From Cellulophaga sp. BC115SP (GTDB taxonomy: Bacteria; Bacteroidota; Bacteroidia; Cytophagales; Spirosomataceae), in NCBI RefSeq assembly GCF_009905545.1, contig NZ_JAAALB010000044.1, forward strand, positions 1-50,944: 50,944 nt of DNA. The letters run 5' to 3'. Within the stretch, counting starts at the first letter, position 1. Every line of letters starts with the position of its first letter. A model generated the notes under the pieces. That model ran no database searches, was not told the DNA's origin, and was given only the letters and a program-made list of their open reading frames with translations. The position numbers and the translations under genes are program-made. Of the stretch, positions 1 to 10,900 are shown piece after piece.

Positions 1-158
1 ACTTTTTCCAGTTTTAGATTTTGAAGTTGCCATCATTAGTTGATTTTTGAGGGCAACCTATTTTAGGCAAGGACAAATGCTTACTCACAACTCATAATTC
101 AACACTCTGAACTAAAACAGTGTATTAATTATTTTGGATAGATAATGAATAGTCAAGA

Positions 159-185
159 TATGCTCCAAGAAATTCTTGGAGCATA
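159..185 (+). terminator. Rho-independent terminator of an upstream plus-strand gene
   Basis: A near-perfect inverted repeat (left arm TATGCTCCAAG, right arm CTTGGAGCATA, five-base loop) is followed directly by CTTTTTAT on the plus strand. The T-tract lies only on the plus-strand side, so it most likely ends a gene lying left of the window. It also lies just beyond the stop of the minus-strand sigma gene and may stop both transcripts. Positions 1-158 show no convincing gene. Confidence 0.75.
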
Positions 186-199
186 CTTTTTATAAAGGA

Positions 200-829
200 T
201 TATAATGTCATTTTTAGCTGAATGAAATAAGTTATTACCCAAAGTTCCCAATGATTCGGAAAAAGTGTTCTTAAAGTAGTCATCGATTTTTGTAAGTGAT
301 TGGATACCGACTGCTTGTTGATATTCATCAAATCAGCAATTTCATCATGACTGAGTCCTTGGTAAAATTTAAGAAAAAGAACTTCTCGTTGGCGTTTGGG
401 CAATAATTCAAGCGCTTTTCTAACACGTTGCTCGTTTTGAGAGTATATTTCAGTCGAAATCCATTGGTCTTCAACATTGGTTTCGTCTGCGATATTGGCC
501 TCCTCAGAGTCTACATCAGCACTAAAATCCTGCCATTTATTTTTACGCATTTGATATAGCAAATTATTTCTAACCGCTCTAATCAAATAAATACTCATCA
601 CATTGATAGTCCCAATGGTTGCCCGTTTTTCCCATAACTGAAGAAACAAATCTTGAATAGCATCTTTGATGGCTTCCTTGTCGGCAGTAAAGTTCAAAGC
701 ATAATTGAACAATAGACGATAATGTGCCTCGCATAATTTACTGAATGCCGCACGGTCACCTAGCTGAGTTTGTTCCCACAAGGATACATACAACTCGTTA
801 TTTTTTGATAGAGAGGCTGACTTTACCAT
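200..829 (-). CDS. ECF RNA polymerase sigma factor, FecI-like (module 1)
   Basis: Extracytoplasmic-function sigma factor of the Bacteroidetes FecI-like class, expected to direct RNA polymerase to promoters of the adjacent uptake module when released by its FecR partner. Region 2 is visible as the LFNYALNFT...IQDLFLQLWEKR segment, and region 4 as the helix-turn-helix LPKRQREVLFLKFYQGLSHDEIADLM. An open frame extends upstream to a TTG at 862. I choose the ATG at 829 because the paralogue at 25026 starts at the matching place before the SLW...GD motif, and because a TAnnTTTG box sits at 851-858. The gene is divergent from the fecR homologue at 1130, with a 300-nt shared upstream region. About 209 residues is normal for the family. 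Confidence 0.93.
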   Translation of the reverse strand: MVKSASLSKNNELYVSLWEQTQLGDRAAFSKLCEAHYRLLFNYALNFTADKEAIKDAIQDLFLQLWEKRATIGTINVMSIYLIRAVRNNLLYQMRKNKWQDFSADVDSEEANIADETNVEDQWISTEIYSQNEQRVRKALELLPKRQREVLFLKFYQGLSHDEIADLMNINKQSVSNHLQKSMTTLRTLFPNHWELWVITYFIQLKMTL

Positions 830-850
830 AATTTTGCTTAATTGATTAAG

Positions 851-858
851 CAAATGTA
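851..858 (-). promoter_or_regulatory. Bacteroidetes -7 box (TACATTTG) of the sigma gene
   Basis: On the minus strand TACATTTG matches the Bacteroidetes housekeeping -7 consensus TAnnTTTG exactly and lies 22 nt before the chosen ATG at 829. No convincing TTTG -33 box is seen at the right distance, so this is a partial match. It supports the ATG at 829 over the upstream TTG, which would overlap the box. Confidence 0.4.
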
Positions 859-1044
859 ACAAAAAAAATAAATAATGATATATTTTTACGAAAAAACTTT
901 GCTGATATTTCTAAAAATAAATAGGCATATTACTTTTTTACCAAAAAATGACAACTTGATTAAACGTTTAATGAAAATATATTTAGTCTTTATTAAGCGT
1001 AAATTTACCTTTTCTTGTTACTAAAATACGTGTAGGCAAAGTCC

Positions 1045-1074
1045 ACAAAAAAATATTTTAAAAAAAAGAGTATC
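1045..1074 (+). promoter_or_regulatory. Putative ECF-type promoter element before fecR homologue 1
   Basis: An A/T-run segment ends in AAAAGAGTATC at 1064-1074. The same GRGTATC core after an A-rich run occurs upstream of the second fecR homologue, the LacI-type gene, GH43 and GH127. The core ends exactly 55 nt before the chosen start codon, the same spacing as in front of the second fecR homologue. Its role as a sigma-factor target is inferred from this recurrence. Confidence 0.5.
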
Positions 1075-1129
1075 ACAGGAGTATTCTCACATCTTATGAT
1101 TGAAGAATAGAAAAAGTGCAATAAATCCT

Positions 1130-2227
1130 ATGCAAGATTATAGACAATATAAACCAACAGACTTTATTTCGGATGATTCTTTCCGAGCATGGGTTTTGGA
1201 AAATTCGGAAGGAGATACCGCCTTTTGGGAACAATGGATGCTATTAAATCCAGATAAAAGAGCTGATGTTTTGGAAAGCAAAGGCATTTTATTGTCGATT
1301 TACAAAGCTTTTGAAAATGTAAATGATACAGAAGTCGCTTTTGAACTAGAAAAACTTAATGAACGATTGGATGAGTCTGAGGCTCAGAATAAGGTTGTTC
1401 GTTGGCCGTGGAACAAAATTTTCTATGCTGCTGCTTCTATTTTACTGATTTTAGGACTATTCTGGTTGAATCAGCGTCGTGAAGCCTCTCAGCAAATAGA
1501 AAATAATATTGCTTTGGCGCAAGGCTCTGCTTTGAAATGGGTTACGAAGGAAAATACCACCGATAATCAGATGACTGTAAACTTGGAAGATGGAAGTACA
1601 ATTGTTTTACAAAAAAATAGTAAGATTCTTTATCCAGAAAAGTTTGAAAAAGAACAACGGAAGGTAATATTGATAGGAGAGGCATTCTTTGAAGTCGCCA
1701 AAAATCCATCAAGACCATTCTATGTTTTTGCGAATAAATTGGTAACTAAAGTACTGGGTACAAGCTTTTTAATACAAGCCAATGAAGCCGATAAAACGGT
1801 AAAAGTAGTGGTTAAAACAGGGAAAGTATCAGTTTTTGAAAATACGGTAAGCAATCTTGGTGAACACACAACCAATAAAAAATTACAAGGATTGGTACTA
1901 ACACCCAACCAACAAGTGGTGTTTGATGAAACCGATAAGAGAATGATTAGAAGTCTGGTGGATTCTCCTAATTTACTTAAGGTACCAATTCAGAATCAGG
2001 TATTTGATTTTAATAATGTACCAATTGCTGAAGTTTTCAAAACCTTGGAAAAAGCTTACGGAATCAATATTGTGTATGATGCAGAGGTCATGAAAAACTG
2101 TTATTTGACAGCTTCTTTAGACGATGAACCACTTTTTGAGAAACTTAATTTAATCTGTAAAACAATTGATGCCAAATACGAACAAGTAGATGCGCAAATT
2201 GTGATATACTCTAACGGTTGTTATTAA
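1130..2227 (+). CDS. FecR-family anti-sigma factor (module 1)
   Basis: Inner-membrane anti-sigma factor that senses substrate through the SusC-type transporter and controls the ECF sigma factor encoded divergently. It has a cytoplasmic N-terminus (DFISDDSFRAWVLENS...FWEQW), one membrane segment near residues 98-114 (FYAAASILLILGLFWLN), then a periplasmic FecR domain (VNLEDGSTIVL...GEAFFEVAKNPSRPFYV...VLGTSF). The C-terminal DUF4974/STN-like domain contains LICKTIDAKYEQVDAQIVIYSNGC. Cysteines near the C-terminus are shared with the paralogue at 25972. The frame is open back to a TTG at 1100, but the ATG at 1130 matches the paralogue's MQNY start and gives the same promoter spacing. The susC homologue follows after a structured leader. 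Confidence 0.93.
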   Translation: MQDYRQYKPTDFISDDSFRAWVLENSEGDTAFWEQWMLLNPDKRADVLESKGILLSIYKAFENVNDTEVAFELEKLNERLDESEAQNKVVRWPWNKIFYAAASILLILGLFWLNQRREASQQIENNIALAQGSALKWVTKENTTDNQMTVNLEDGSTIVLQKNSKILYPEKFEKEQRKVILIGEAFFEVAKNPSRPFYVFANKLVTKVLGTSFLIQANEADKTVKVVVKTGKVSVFENTVSNLGEHTTNKKLQGLVLTPNQQVVFDETDKRMIRSLVDSPNLLKVPIQNQVFDFNNVPIAEVFKTLEKAYGINIVYDAEVMKNCYLTASLDDEPLFEKLNLICKTIDAKYEQVDAQIVIYSNGCY

Positions 2228-2308
2228 ACGTCGAATGCTATCAATTTTTAGTATTAAAAAAGTAAACCTTATTATTATGTAAAAAACTCGGCTATTAGCC
2301 ACAAAAAA

Positions 2309-2404
2309 GAAGCGAAGGTGTTCCCGCACCCTCGCTTCAAAACTCCCTATCTTCTTTGGCAATGATGATTCACACTCAAAAAGTGTGCTGGGGGAGTATT
2401 TGCC
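2309..2404 (+). ncRNA. Structured susC leader RNA, copy 1
   Basis: Between fecR and susC lies a hairpin of 12-bp arms (2309-2320 with 2327-2338, one mismatch, loop TTCCCG) built around GAAGGTG/CACC. A second domain follows, closed by ACTCCC (2342-2347) with GGGAGT (2392-2397), enclosing a CACACT/AGTGTG hairpin (2371-2387). GGCAA (2358-2362) could also pair with TTGCC (2400-2404) as a pseudoknot. The first hairpin begins 125 nt before the susC ATG, against 124 nt in the copy before the second susC. Attenuator or translational control is inference. Confidence 0.55.
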
Positions 2405-2433
2405 GATTCGAATACGACAAATCAAACAAAAGT

Positions 2434-5400
2434 ATGAAAAACAAAGTACTATTTCAAAAAACAATCCTAAAAGTCATGAGGATAAGTTTCTATCAGGTGC
2501 TTATTGCGATGATCTGTACAACCATAGCCGAAGCCAGAGAAGGTGTGGCTCAGAGTGCGTTAAATCAGAGACTGAGTGTTCAAAGCAATAACCAATCGAT
2601 TGTAAGCATTTTACATAAATTAGAAAAGTTGTCGGATGTACGATTTATGTACAATCCACAAATTTTTGGTGGTGATGCCACCTCAAGCATTTCAGCAAAA
2701 AATGAAACACTAGATAATGTTTTGGAGCATTTGCTTAAACCTTTAAGGGTTGATTATGAGATGGTTGGTAATAAAATTATTCTGAAAAAGAATATGATGT
2801 TATCGACTATTGCTAACCTCGAAACTCGCATCAATACGACAATCATGCTCGGTGACCAGACCGTAAAAGGGAAGGTTGTAGATGAAAACGGACAGCCTAT
2901 TCCTGGTGCAAGTGTCATCATTAAAGGGACTACCAAAGGAACTACCTCCGACGAAAAAGGAGAATTTAGTATCATTGCACCAGAAGCAGGAGCACTTATT
3001 ATTTCGTCGGTAGGTTTCAACAAAAAAGAAATCAATATAGCAAAACGTGTATCTATTAACGTTACTCTAGAGTCAGACGTAAAGTCCCTCAATGAAGTCG
3101 TAGTGGTAGGTTACGGTACCGCCAAAAAAGCAACATTAACGGGTTCGGTTGCAACAGTATCTGCTCAAACTTTTAAAGATCGTGGTCCTGTATCTAGCCC
3201 CTTGGCAGCTTTACAAGGTCAGGTTGCAGGGGTGACAGTCACTCGTAACTCTGCACAGTCAGGGCGTGAAGGTTGGAATTTCCAAATCCGTGGAGCCGCT
3301 TCGGTCAATTCTACCGAACCTTTGGTAATTGTAGACGGCGTGCCAGTGCCGTCGGTAGGTGCGTTGAACTCATTTAACCCTAACGACATCGAAAATATAT
3401 CATTCCTAAAGGACGGTTCTGCTGCGATTTACGGTTCACGTGCGGCTGGTGGTGTCGTATTGATTACCACCAAGCGTGGCAAATCTGGTAAAGTTGTGAT
3501 TGATTATAATGGTTCGACTTCCATTAAAAAAGTAGGGTTACTCCCTAAGTTAGTGGATATTAAAGGTTGGGCTCCATTTGTGAAAGAAGCACGCGCCACT
3601 GACGGTTTTCCTGCGACAGATATTTGGTATAACTATGGTGCTGTTGCCGAAAAAGCGTTAGCCGCTGGTAAACAATGGTTAACAAAAGCTGAGTATGATG
3701 CTATGAGTACCAATGGTGCATCTTTATTTGGTGATGTAAAAGATTTTACGCTTTTCTCGGGTACTGAACAAGATATGCTTTGGGGTTCGGCCACATCTAC
3801 CGAGCATCAATTGAGTATTTCAGGTTCTACAGAAAAATCAGGTTACCGAATTTCCCTAGGTTATTTGAAAGATGGAAGTTTACTACAAGTAGGAAATAAT
3901 TTCTCAGACAGATATAACGCACGTCTTACGCATGATTATCAATTTTCTAAAAAGTTAAAGTTAGAAACAAACATTTCTTATGAAATTCAGAATATTGTTC
4001 AGCCAACATATTTAGGAGATGTGTTGAACAATGGTAATCAGCCTGGTAAGCCATTAAGTGGTTTGGGCTTGACAGGGAAACCTTATGTTTGGGGTTCGGG
4101 TTTGGGAAATGCCTCTGTAAATCAGATTGCACTTCAAGGTGGAGATAATAAGGAATATAACAATCGTTTGAACTCAAATGTGAATTTGACATATACTTTC
4201 AATTCAAATCTGAAGGCTGTGGGATATGCAGGTTTTTATCAACTAGATACCGATATTCGTACTTTGGGTAATTCAATCGGATGGTATGATTATACTGGAA
4301 CTGTTTTGATTTCGAATTTACCTACGAGAAGTTTCTATCAGCGTTCATCTCGTTTAGAAAACAACTACAACTTGAACGGATACTTGGAGTATGAGAAGGA
4401 AGTTGCTCAAAACCAGACAATTAAATCCGTGTTAGGTGCTCAGTATGAATTGTACCAACGTAATATATATTTGGCTAAAACTTTTGATGTATTAGCTAAC
4501 GTGCCTCCGTCACTTTCATTGAGCGTTGGAGATCCGACTTCAAAAACTGTGACAGAAAGTCAAACACATACTGCACTGGCAGGTTATTTTGCTCGTTTTA
4601 ATTATAATTTCAATGATAAATATTTTGTAGAAGCCAATGCACGTTACGATGGTTCGTCAAAATTTAGAGCGCAAGATCGTTGGAAATTATTCTATGGCGT
4701 ATCGGGCGGCTGGCGTTTAGGTCAAGAAGAGTTTATTAAAAATTTGAATATTTTTGATGAATTGAAATTAAGGGCTTCTTACGGTGTAATGGGTAATCAG
4801 AGTGGTATTAGTAATTATGACTATATCCAATTCCTAAACCTAGCATATTCTACCAGCTCTACAGATGCTAGTTACCCAATTTTAGGAACTAGTCCAGTAG
4901 TTCGTGTGTCACCAACAGGTACTTTGGTTGCTTATGACCGTACGTGGGAAAAACTAGAGACAGAGAACATTGGTTTAGATTTTGGTCTTTTAAAAAGACG
5001 TTTGTCTGGGTCATTTGATTATTTCTGGAAACGTAATGGTAATATGTTGTTGAGTCGTACTTATTCGGCAGTAATGGGGGCAAGCGCACCGACAGGAAAT
5101 AACGGCGATTTGAGTGTTTGGGGCTGGGATTTTTCATTGAATTGGAGAGACAAAGTGGGTGAGCTTTCTTATAACTTGGGCTTCAATATTTCGGATAGCC
5201 AAAATAAGTTAGTCAATTTTGGAGGACAAAACCTTATTAGCAGTGCCAACCGTGGATTTAATTCGGCTGTAGAGGGGTATCCACTCAACTCTTACTTTGG
5301 TTTGGTTTACGATGGTAGAATCCAAACGCAAGAGCAACTTGACAATTATCGTAAATTTATCACAGGCAATAACATTGGTATGCCTTCTGGAGTTGCAACA

Positions 5401-6036
5401 GCACAAGCCAATAGTCGTTTGGCTTTAGGCGACAATATGTTTAAAGATGTAAACGGTGACGGAAAAATTACTTTCCCTGAGGATGCCGTTTATTTAGGAA
5501 CAGATAATCCTCGTTATTCTTATTCAGTAAATGGTGGTTTGCAATTCAAAGGATTTGATTTTAGCTTTATTTTACAGGGAGTAGGAAAACGTACTATTAT
5601 TCGTGATGGTAACTGGCGAATTCCTGCAGCCGTAATTTTCCAAGCCCAAAACGCTGCCTTCTTAGATCAGTGGTGGACGCCAGAAAGAACCAATGCTGCT
5701 TTGCCACGTATTTCTTCAACAGGTACAATCAATAATTACAACTATTTCCCATCTGACTGGGTAGCTGAGGATGGTTCATATTTACGTTTGAAAAACTTAG
5801 TGATAGGTTATACCATTCCTAAAGCAATTACACAAAAAGCGAAAATAGAGCGATTGAGAGTATATTTCTCTGGAAACGATTTGTATGAATTTTCTAAAAT
5901 TCGCGATGGTTGGGATCCCGAGGCTCAAAGAACAGTATCTAATGCAGGCGATTCTAACAACCTTAATGTTAGTACAACGAGTCAGCGATTTCCATTCTAT
6001 CGTTATTTCACATTTGGGGTAAACTTAACTTTCTAG
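2434..6036 (+). CDS. SusC/RagA-type TonB-dependent outer-membrane transporter (module 1)
   Basis: Outer-membrane beta-barrel importing glycan fragments, energised by TonB and paired with the SusD-like lipoprotein encoded 36 nt downstream. Signal-like N-terminus to about residue 34; an STN domain at about 50-115 (ILHKLEKLSDVRFMYNPQ), which marks transducing receptors that signal to FecR; a carboxypeptidase-regulatory-like beta-sandwich from about 143 (VKGKVVDENGQPIPGASV). The hallmark LNEVVVVGYG is at about 220, followed by plug and barrel. A DVNGDGKI calcium-loop-like motif lies in the barrel. The frame opens at a TTG at 2356, but ATG at 2434 aligns with the start of the paralogue at 27259 and places the leader RNA outside the gene. 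About 1200 residues is normal. Confidence 0.96.
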   Translation: MKNKVLFQKTILKVMRISFYQVLIAMICTTIAEAREGVAQSALNQRLSVQSNNQSIVSILHKLEKLSDVRFMYNPQIFGGDATSSISAKNETLDNVLEHLLKPLRVDYEMVGNKIILKKNMMLSTIANLETRINTTIMLGDQTVKGKVVDENGQPIPGASVIIKGTTKGTTSDEKGEFSIIAPEAGALIISSVGFNKKEINIAKRVSINVTLESDVKSLNEVVVVGYGTAKKATLTGSVATVSAQTFKDRGPVSSPLAALQGQVAGVTVTRNSAQSGREGWNFQIRGAASVNSTEPLVIVDGVPVPSVGALNSFNPNDIENISFLKDGSAAIYGSRAAGGVVLITTKRGKSGKVVIDYNGSTSIKKVGLLPKLVDIKGWAPFVKEARATDGFPATDIWYNYGAVAEKALAAGKQWLTKAEYDAMSTNGASLFGDVKDFTLFSGTEQDMLWGSATSTEHQLSISGSTEKSGYRISLGYLKDGSLLQVGNNFSDRYNARLTHDYQFSKKLKLETNISYEIQNIVQPTYLGDVLNNGNQPGKPLSGLGLTGKPYVWGSGLGNASVNQIALQGGDNKEYNNRLNSNVNLTYTFNSNLKAVGYAGFYQLDTDIRTLGNSIGWYDYTGTVLISNLPTRSFYQRSSRLENNYNLNGYLEYEKEVAQNQTIKSVLGAQYELYQRNIYLAKTFDVLANVPPSLSLSVGDPTSKTVTESQTHTALAGYFARFNYNFNDKYFVEANARYDGSSKFRAQDRWKLFYGVSGGWRLGQEEFIKNLNIFDELKLRASYGVMGNQSGISNYDYIQFLNLAYSTSSTDASYPILGTSPVVRVSPTGTLVAYDRTWEKLETENIGLDFGLLKRRLSGSFDYFWKRNGNMLLSRTYSAVMGASAPTGNNGDLSVWGWDFSLNWRDKVGELSYNLGFNISDSQNKLVNFGGQNLISSANRGFNSAVEGYPLNSYFGLVYDGRIQTQEQLDNYRKFITGNNIGMPSGVATAQANSRLALGDNMFKDVNGDGKITFPEDAVYLGTDNPRYSYSVNGGLQFKGFDFSFILQGVGKRTIIRDGNWRIPAAVIFQAQNAAFLDQWWTPERTNAALPRISSTGTINNYNYFPSDWVAEDGSYLRLKNLVIGYTIPKAITQKAKIERLRVYFSGNDLYEFSKIRDGWDPEAQRTVSNAGDSNNLNVSTTSQRFPFYRYFTFGVNLTF

Positions 6037-6072
6037 TAAGAGGATTTAGGAAAATATAAATGAATTAAGATT

Positions 6073-7800
6073 ATGAAAATCAATAAGATATATATTAAAG
6101 CGGCTTTAGTTGGACTGTTGTTTACCACCGTTAGTTGTAATGACTTGGTTGACCTAAAGCCTATCAATGAAATTTCGGATGCCGATTATTGGAAAACTTC
6201 CGATCAGTTCAAGTTAGCTGCCAACGAATTTTATACTTATTTGCGTAGCTTCTCAGATATTCTAAATGATGCACCACATTCTGACCGTCGTGCTGACTTT
6301 GTATTTGTCTCTGGTGGCAATGCCTTTAGCAACGGTACCAACACAATTCCGCTGTCGGATGGTAACTGGAATAGTGCCTATTCAAGAATTCGTGCCACTA
6401 ACTACTTAATCGAAAAAGCAAGTGCGTATGCACAACCTATTGATATTAAACAGTTTGTAGCAGAGGCAAAGTTTTTTAGAGCATATACCTACTTTGACTT
6501 GTTGCAGCAATATGGTGAAGTACCGTTGATTACCAAAACATTGACGACCACTTCAAGCGAGTTGAACTCCCCACAAAATACAAGAGAAGAAATTGTGAAT
6601 TTTATCATCCAAGATATTGAGGCCGCTATTACGGATTTACCATTGGAATCTGCTATTGCTGCCGCTGATAAAGGTAGAGTGAGTAAAGGGGCAGCACAGG
6701 CTTTTTTGGGTAGAGTAACGTTGTATGAAGGTACTTGGCAAAAGTTTAGAGGAAATACTGCTCGTGCCAATACTTTGCTTGACAAATCTATCTCGAGCAA
6801 TGATGAGGTTATGAAAAGTTCTTTATATGAGTTGTTTGCACCAACTGCTTTGGGTGATTCAGCACAGAAGTATATGTTTATATTGGAAAATCAGCAATCA
6901 AATCCAGCCAATATTACGAAGGCAGCAAATAAAGAATATATTTTGGCGAACCGATACGATTTTGCTAGTCGCCAAATTAGATTAAATATTACGCATTCGG
7001 CACTTAATAACATATATTGGGTCACTCGTAAGTTTGCTACTCAGTATTTGTGTCAGGATGGTTTGCCTATTGATAAATCGCCTCTATTTAGAGGTTTTGC
7101 GACTACGACATCAGAATTCCAAAACCGTGATAATCGTATGCGATACAATATGATGGTTGATGGAAATTACTACTGGGATAATGAAAATCCTGGCGCGCGT
7201 GTAACTTGGAAAGGTGATGCAGCAGATATTGCTGCATCAAGAGGTAAACATAAATCTAATTCAAATTCAGGTTATGCCAATCAGAAATGGGCGACTGAAC
7301 GCCGTTTAGATGATAACCAAGAAGGGTATGATTTCCCTGTTATTCGTTATGCAGAGGTATTGTTGAATTATGCTGAGGCAGTTTATGAAAGAAATGGTTC
7401 TATTTCAGACGTGGACTTGAATCGTTCATTGAATTTGGTACGTAATCGTGTAAATAAGACCATGCCAAAATTGACCAATGCTTTTGTTTCGGCAAATGGC
7501 TTGGATATGCGTACGGAAATTCGCCGTGAAAGAAACATTGAATTGTATTTTGAAGGCTTTAGAAGAGATGATTTGATTCGTTGGAAAACTGCTGAAACAG
7601 AGTTACCATCGGATATTCAAGGGATTCAATGGACAGGCACAGCTTATGAAACCTATTGGACGGGTATTAAAAACAACATTGTCAATGGAGTATATCGCAT
7701 TGAATCGGGAAGAAGATGGCAGGACAGAAATTACTTATTGCCAATTCCATCACAACAGATTCAGTTAAATCCTAATTTGAAACAGAACGCTGGCTGGTAA
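6073..7800 (+). CDS. SusD/RagB-family glycan-binding lipoprotein (module 1)
   Basis: Surface lipoprotein forming the lid of the SusC barrel encoded immediately upstream. The N-terminus carries a signal peptide ending in the lipobox TTVSC, with Cys at about residue 22, followed by NDLVDLKPINEISDADYW, the usual SusD opening. TPR-like helices follow (AEAKFFRAYTYFDLLQQYGEVPL). The C-terminal SusD domain shows PVIRYAEVLLNYAEAVYE, RRERNIELYFEGFRRDDLIRW, and the family ending LPIPSQQIQLNPNLKQNAGW. Length (575 aa) is typical. Glycan specificity cannot be read from the sequence. Confidence 0.96.
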   Translation: MKINKIYIKAALVGLLFTTVSCNDLVDLKPINEISDADYWKTSDQFKLAANEFYTYLRSFSDILNDAPHSDRRADFVFVSGGNAFSNGTNTIPLSDGNWNSAYSRIRATNYLIEKASAYAQPIDIKQFVAEAKFFRAYTYFDLLQQYGEVPLITKTLTTTSSELNSPQNTREEIVNFIIQDIEAAITDLPLESAIAAADKGRVSKGAAQAFLGRVTLYEGTWQKFRGNTARANTLLDKSISSNDEVMKSSLYELFAPTALGDSAQKYMFILENQQSNPANITKAANKEYILANRYDFASRQIRLNITHSALNNIYWVTRKFATQYLCQDGLPIDKSPLFRGFATTTSEFQNRDNRMRYNMMVDGNYYWDNENPGARVTWKGDAADIAASRGKHKSNSNSGYANQKWATERRLDDNQEGYDFPVIRYAEVLLNYAEAVYERNGSISDVDLNRSLNLVRNRVNKTMPKLTNAFVSANGLDMRTEIRRERNIELYFEGFRRDDLIRWKTAETELPSDIQGIQWTGTAYETYWTGIKNNIVNGVYRIESGRRWQDRNYLLPIPSQQIQLNPNLKQNAGW

Positions 7801-7817
7801 TCCTGAATAATTTTATG

Positions 7818-7849
7818 ACGTATAGGGTACAAAGTAATGCCCTATACGT
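7818..7849 (+). terminator. Hairpin between susD and the large lyase gene
   Basis: Perfect 10-bp inverted repeat, ACGTATAGGG with CCCTATACGT, around a 12-base loop, 17 nt after the SusD stop. Only TTATT follows, so termination would be weak. It may reduce read-through into, or stabilise the transcript ahead of, the lyase gene at 7956. Nothing else is seen in the 155-nt gap. Confidence 0.45.
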
Positions 7850-7955
7850 TATTCCTAGCATACCTAATCACTCCCTAATTTTGCCTTCTTGAAACGCCCT
7901 ACACTTCTACTTAAAACCTCGAAATTTGATTTTCTAACATTTACTAAACGTTAAC

Positions 7956-10900
7956 ATGAAAACTTATTTAACGTGGCAACTACGATTATTGTTTCTAATA
8001 ATTGTAGGGTTGATGCCGTATGTCCATACTCAAGCACAAACCTTCACACATCCTGGAGTATCTCACAAAAAGTCTGACTTAGACAGGATGAAAGCCATGG
8101 TTGCTGCTGGAATCGAACCATGGAAATCCTCCTTTAAATCTCTTTCTCAAAGTCCTTATGCCAGTTATAGCTATGCTGTTCGAGGCAATGGTAGTACGAC
8201 TTTAGCAACGGTTTCGACCATAACTGGTTTTAATTATGATGACATCAAATACGATGGACTAGCCGCCTACTGTAATGCCTTGATGTGGTATGTAACAGGA
8301 GATGAGCGTCATGCCAAAAAAGCAGTGGAGATATTCAATGCTTGGTCCTATCTGCAAAGAATCAAAACGGGTGGTACTAGAAGTTTGGATGCTGGTCGTG
8401 TAATATGGAAATTGTTGGAAGGTGCCGAAATTATCAAGCATACCTACACTGGATGGAATGCGACCGACCTTGAAAGATTTAAGTCTATGCTAGTTTACCC
8501 AGGTTATTCGTCCACGGTAGAACCAACCGCTCAGATTAATAATGAAGAAGTGACCTTCTATTGGTTTATGTACAATGGCGATGCAGGTCGTCATGGCAAT
8601 CAAGGAATCTTCGGGATGAGAGGTGTCGCTGCTATGGGTATCTTTTTGGATAATCGGGTGATGTACGAACGCTCTATTCGATACCTAAAAGGGCTTCCTC
8701 ACCGTGCTGATGACCTTCCTTATCCAGCTGGACCACCAATCAATGGGACAACTCCGACCAGTGCCTCAAATGAATATCAAGAGGTATATGCGTTGAACGG
8801 CTTTGATAATTCTGTTCCTGATTATGGGTACAATGAATTAATTCAAAATTATGTTTGGGAAAATGGACAATGTCAAGAAAGTGCCCGAGACCAAACTCAC
8901 TCTTTGAATGGGGTAGGGAATATCTTGACCATTTGTGAAATGGCTTGGAATCAAGGCGATGATATCTATAGTTTTCTTGATAATCGATTGCTAAAGGGGA
9001 TGGAGTACAGCTATCGTTACAATGTTTCGCTCAATTATCCTTATCCTGACCAGACAACTCCTTGGGAACCGACAGTTGAATCAGGTGAATTTATTAGACG
9101 CCGTGATAGAACTGGTAGATGGCAATCGTTGAGAATGAATCCGCTCAATGAAGGAAAAACCGCAACAACAAGAGCTACTGGGTTTAAATTTGACCGTGCA
9201 CCGATTACCGAAATGGTATTGGGGCATTATCGAGATAGAATAGGTGTTAACGCCAATAATTACAAATGGACACAACGTGCTTATGATATTTCGACACAAG
9301 AGTTAGGTGTTGAAAGCCAAGGTTTTGAGGTCGATTATCCTGGTTGGGGTGGCTTGACTTTTCATAGAACATCTCTTTCTCCTGGCGATGCTTGTGCTTT
9401 TGTGAATGGAAAACCTGTTTTTGCAATTCCCAATTTTCCTGCTACAATCGAAGCTGAAAACTTTGACTATATGCCTACCGATGGACAAAACAAAACATTT
9501 TACGATTTGAGTAACTCAAATACTGGCGGTCAATTTCGTCCGAACGAAGCGGTTGACATTGAAAGTCGAAGTAATGGAGGATACCACTTGACGTTTTTAG
9601 AGGCAGGAGAATGGGTAAACTATACGGTAAATGTGCCAACAGCAGGACGTTTTAAGATCAATATCAATGCTTTGGTTCTTGCAGCAGGAGGGAAAATCAA
9701 AATTGAGTTTGATGGAACAGATAAGACGGGCGAATTTGATATACCTGCAAATGGAAATTCTGATTGGCAAACGATTACCATTGCGCCACAAGTGAGTTTA
9801 CATGCAGGTGTTCAAAGCATGAGAATCAAAATAGTAGGAGTTTCTAATGCCTTCAAGTTGGATAATATCGTGGTGGAATACCTTGGTGCTTTACCAACAC
9901 AAACGATCTCATTTCCTGCCATTGCTACAAAGTCTTTTGGTGCGGCGAATTTCAATCCTAGTGCCAGTACAAGTTCTGGACTACCTGTAACTTATACAAG
10001 TTCAAATACTTCCGTAGCAACAATTGTCAATGGACTTGTGCAAATAGTTGGTGTAGGTTCTTGTCTGATTACAGCCTCTCAACAAGGGAATGATGATTAT
10101 GCTGCAGCACAAAGCGTAAGTCGCACGCTATTAGTGACGGGTATCGCCGCTGGAGATTATCTGTCCTCGGGTAATATGAATTGGAATGGTGGAACTTGGA
10201 ATATTTCAGATGGAAACGGCGGAATCGCAAGCTCAACCACAACAGCTCCGACTGCCAATACTAATGTTCATATTCTAGCAGGACATACTGTTACCTTATC
10301 TTCCGTAGCAGGTTCTTGCAAAAGTTTGACAGTCAATGCGCAAGCAACACTCACAGAAACAATTGCCCTCACAGTAGCCAATACCTTGATTATGGATGGC
10401 ACAATGACACATACTGGTGCGATTACAGCAAATGGTGATGTCTTTGTAGGAGGTATTTGGACTGCCTCAAGTAATCTAACGGTGGCGAAGAATTTTTCTA
10501 TTCAAAGTTCAGGGGTGTATAAATCTTCAACCGCACCAGGTGGGTCAGTTTTTAGTTTGACGGTCAATGGCAATGACGCTGTTGTTCGTGTAGATGGAAC
10601 TTTAGGAGGAACTACCACAGGCAATAGCACCGTTGGAGAAGGAATCAGACTTTATCTCGGGGGAAGCGGTTCGCCAACGGTAACAGGTACAGGCATAGTG
10701 AATATTGCTCGTTTTCAACCAACTGGTAACAATATCCAAAATATCATTTTTGATATAGATATGAATTTCGGTAACAACAGTGTGCAATCCAGTGGGATAA
10801 ATACCTTATCATTATTGGCAGGAACTTCTAATAAAACGCTGACTATTAATGCAGGAAAAACGGTAAAAATTTCTAATCCCAATGGCTCATTTCATTCCCC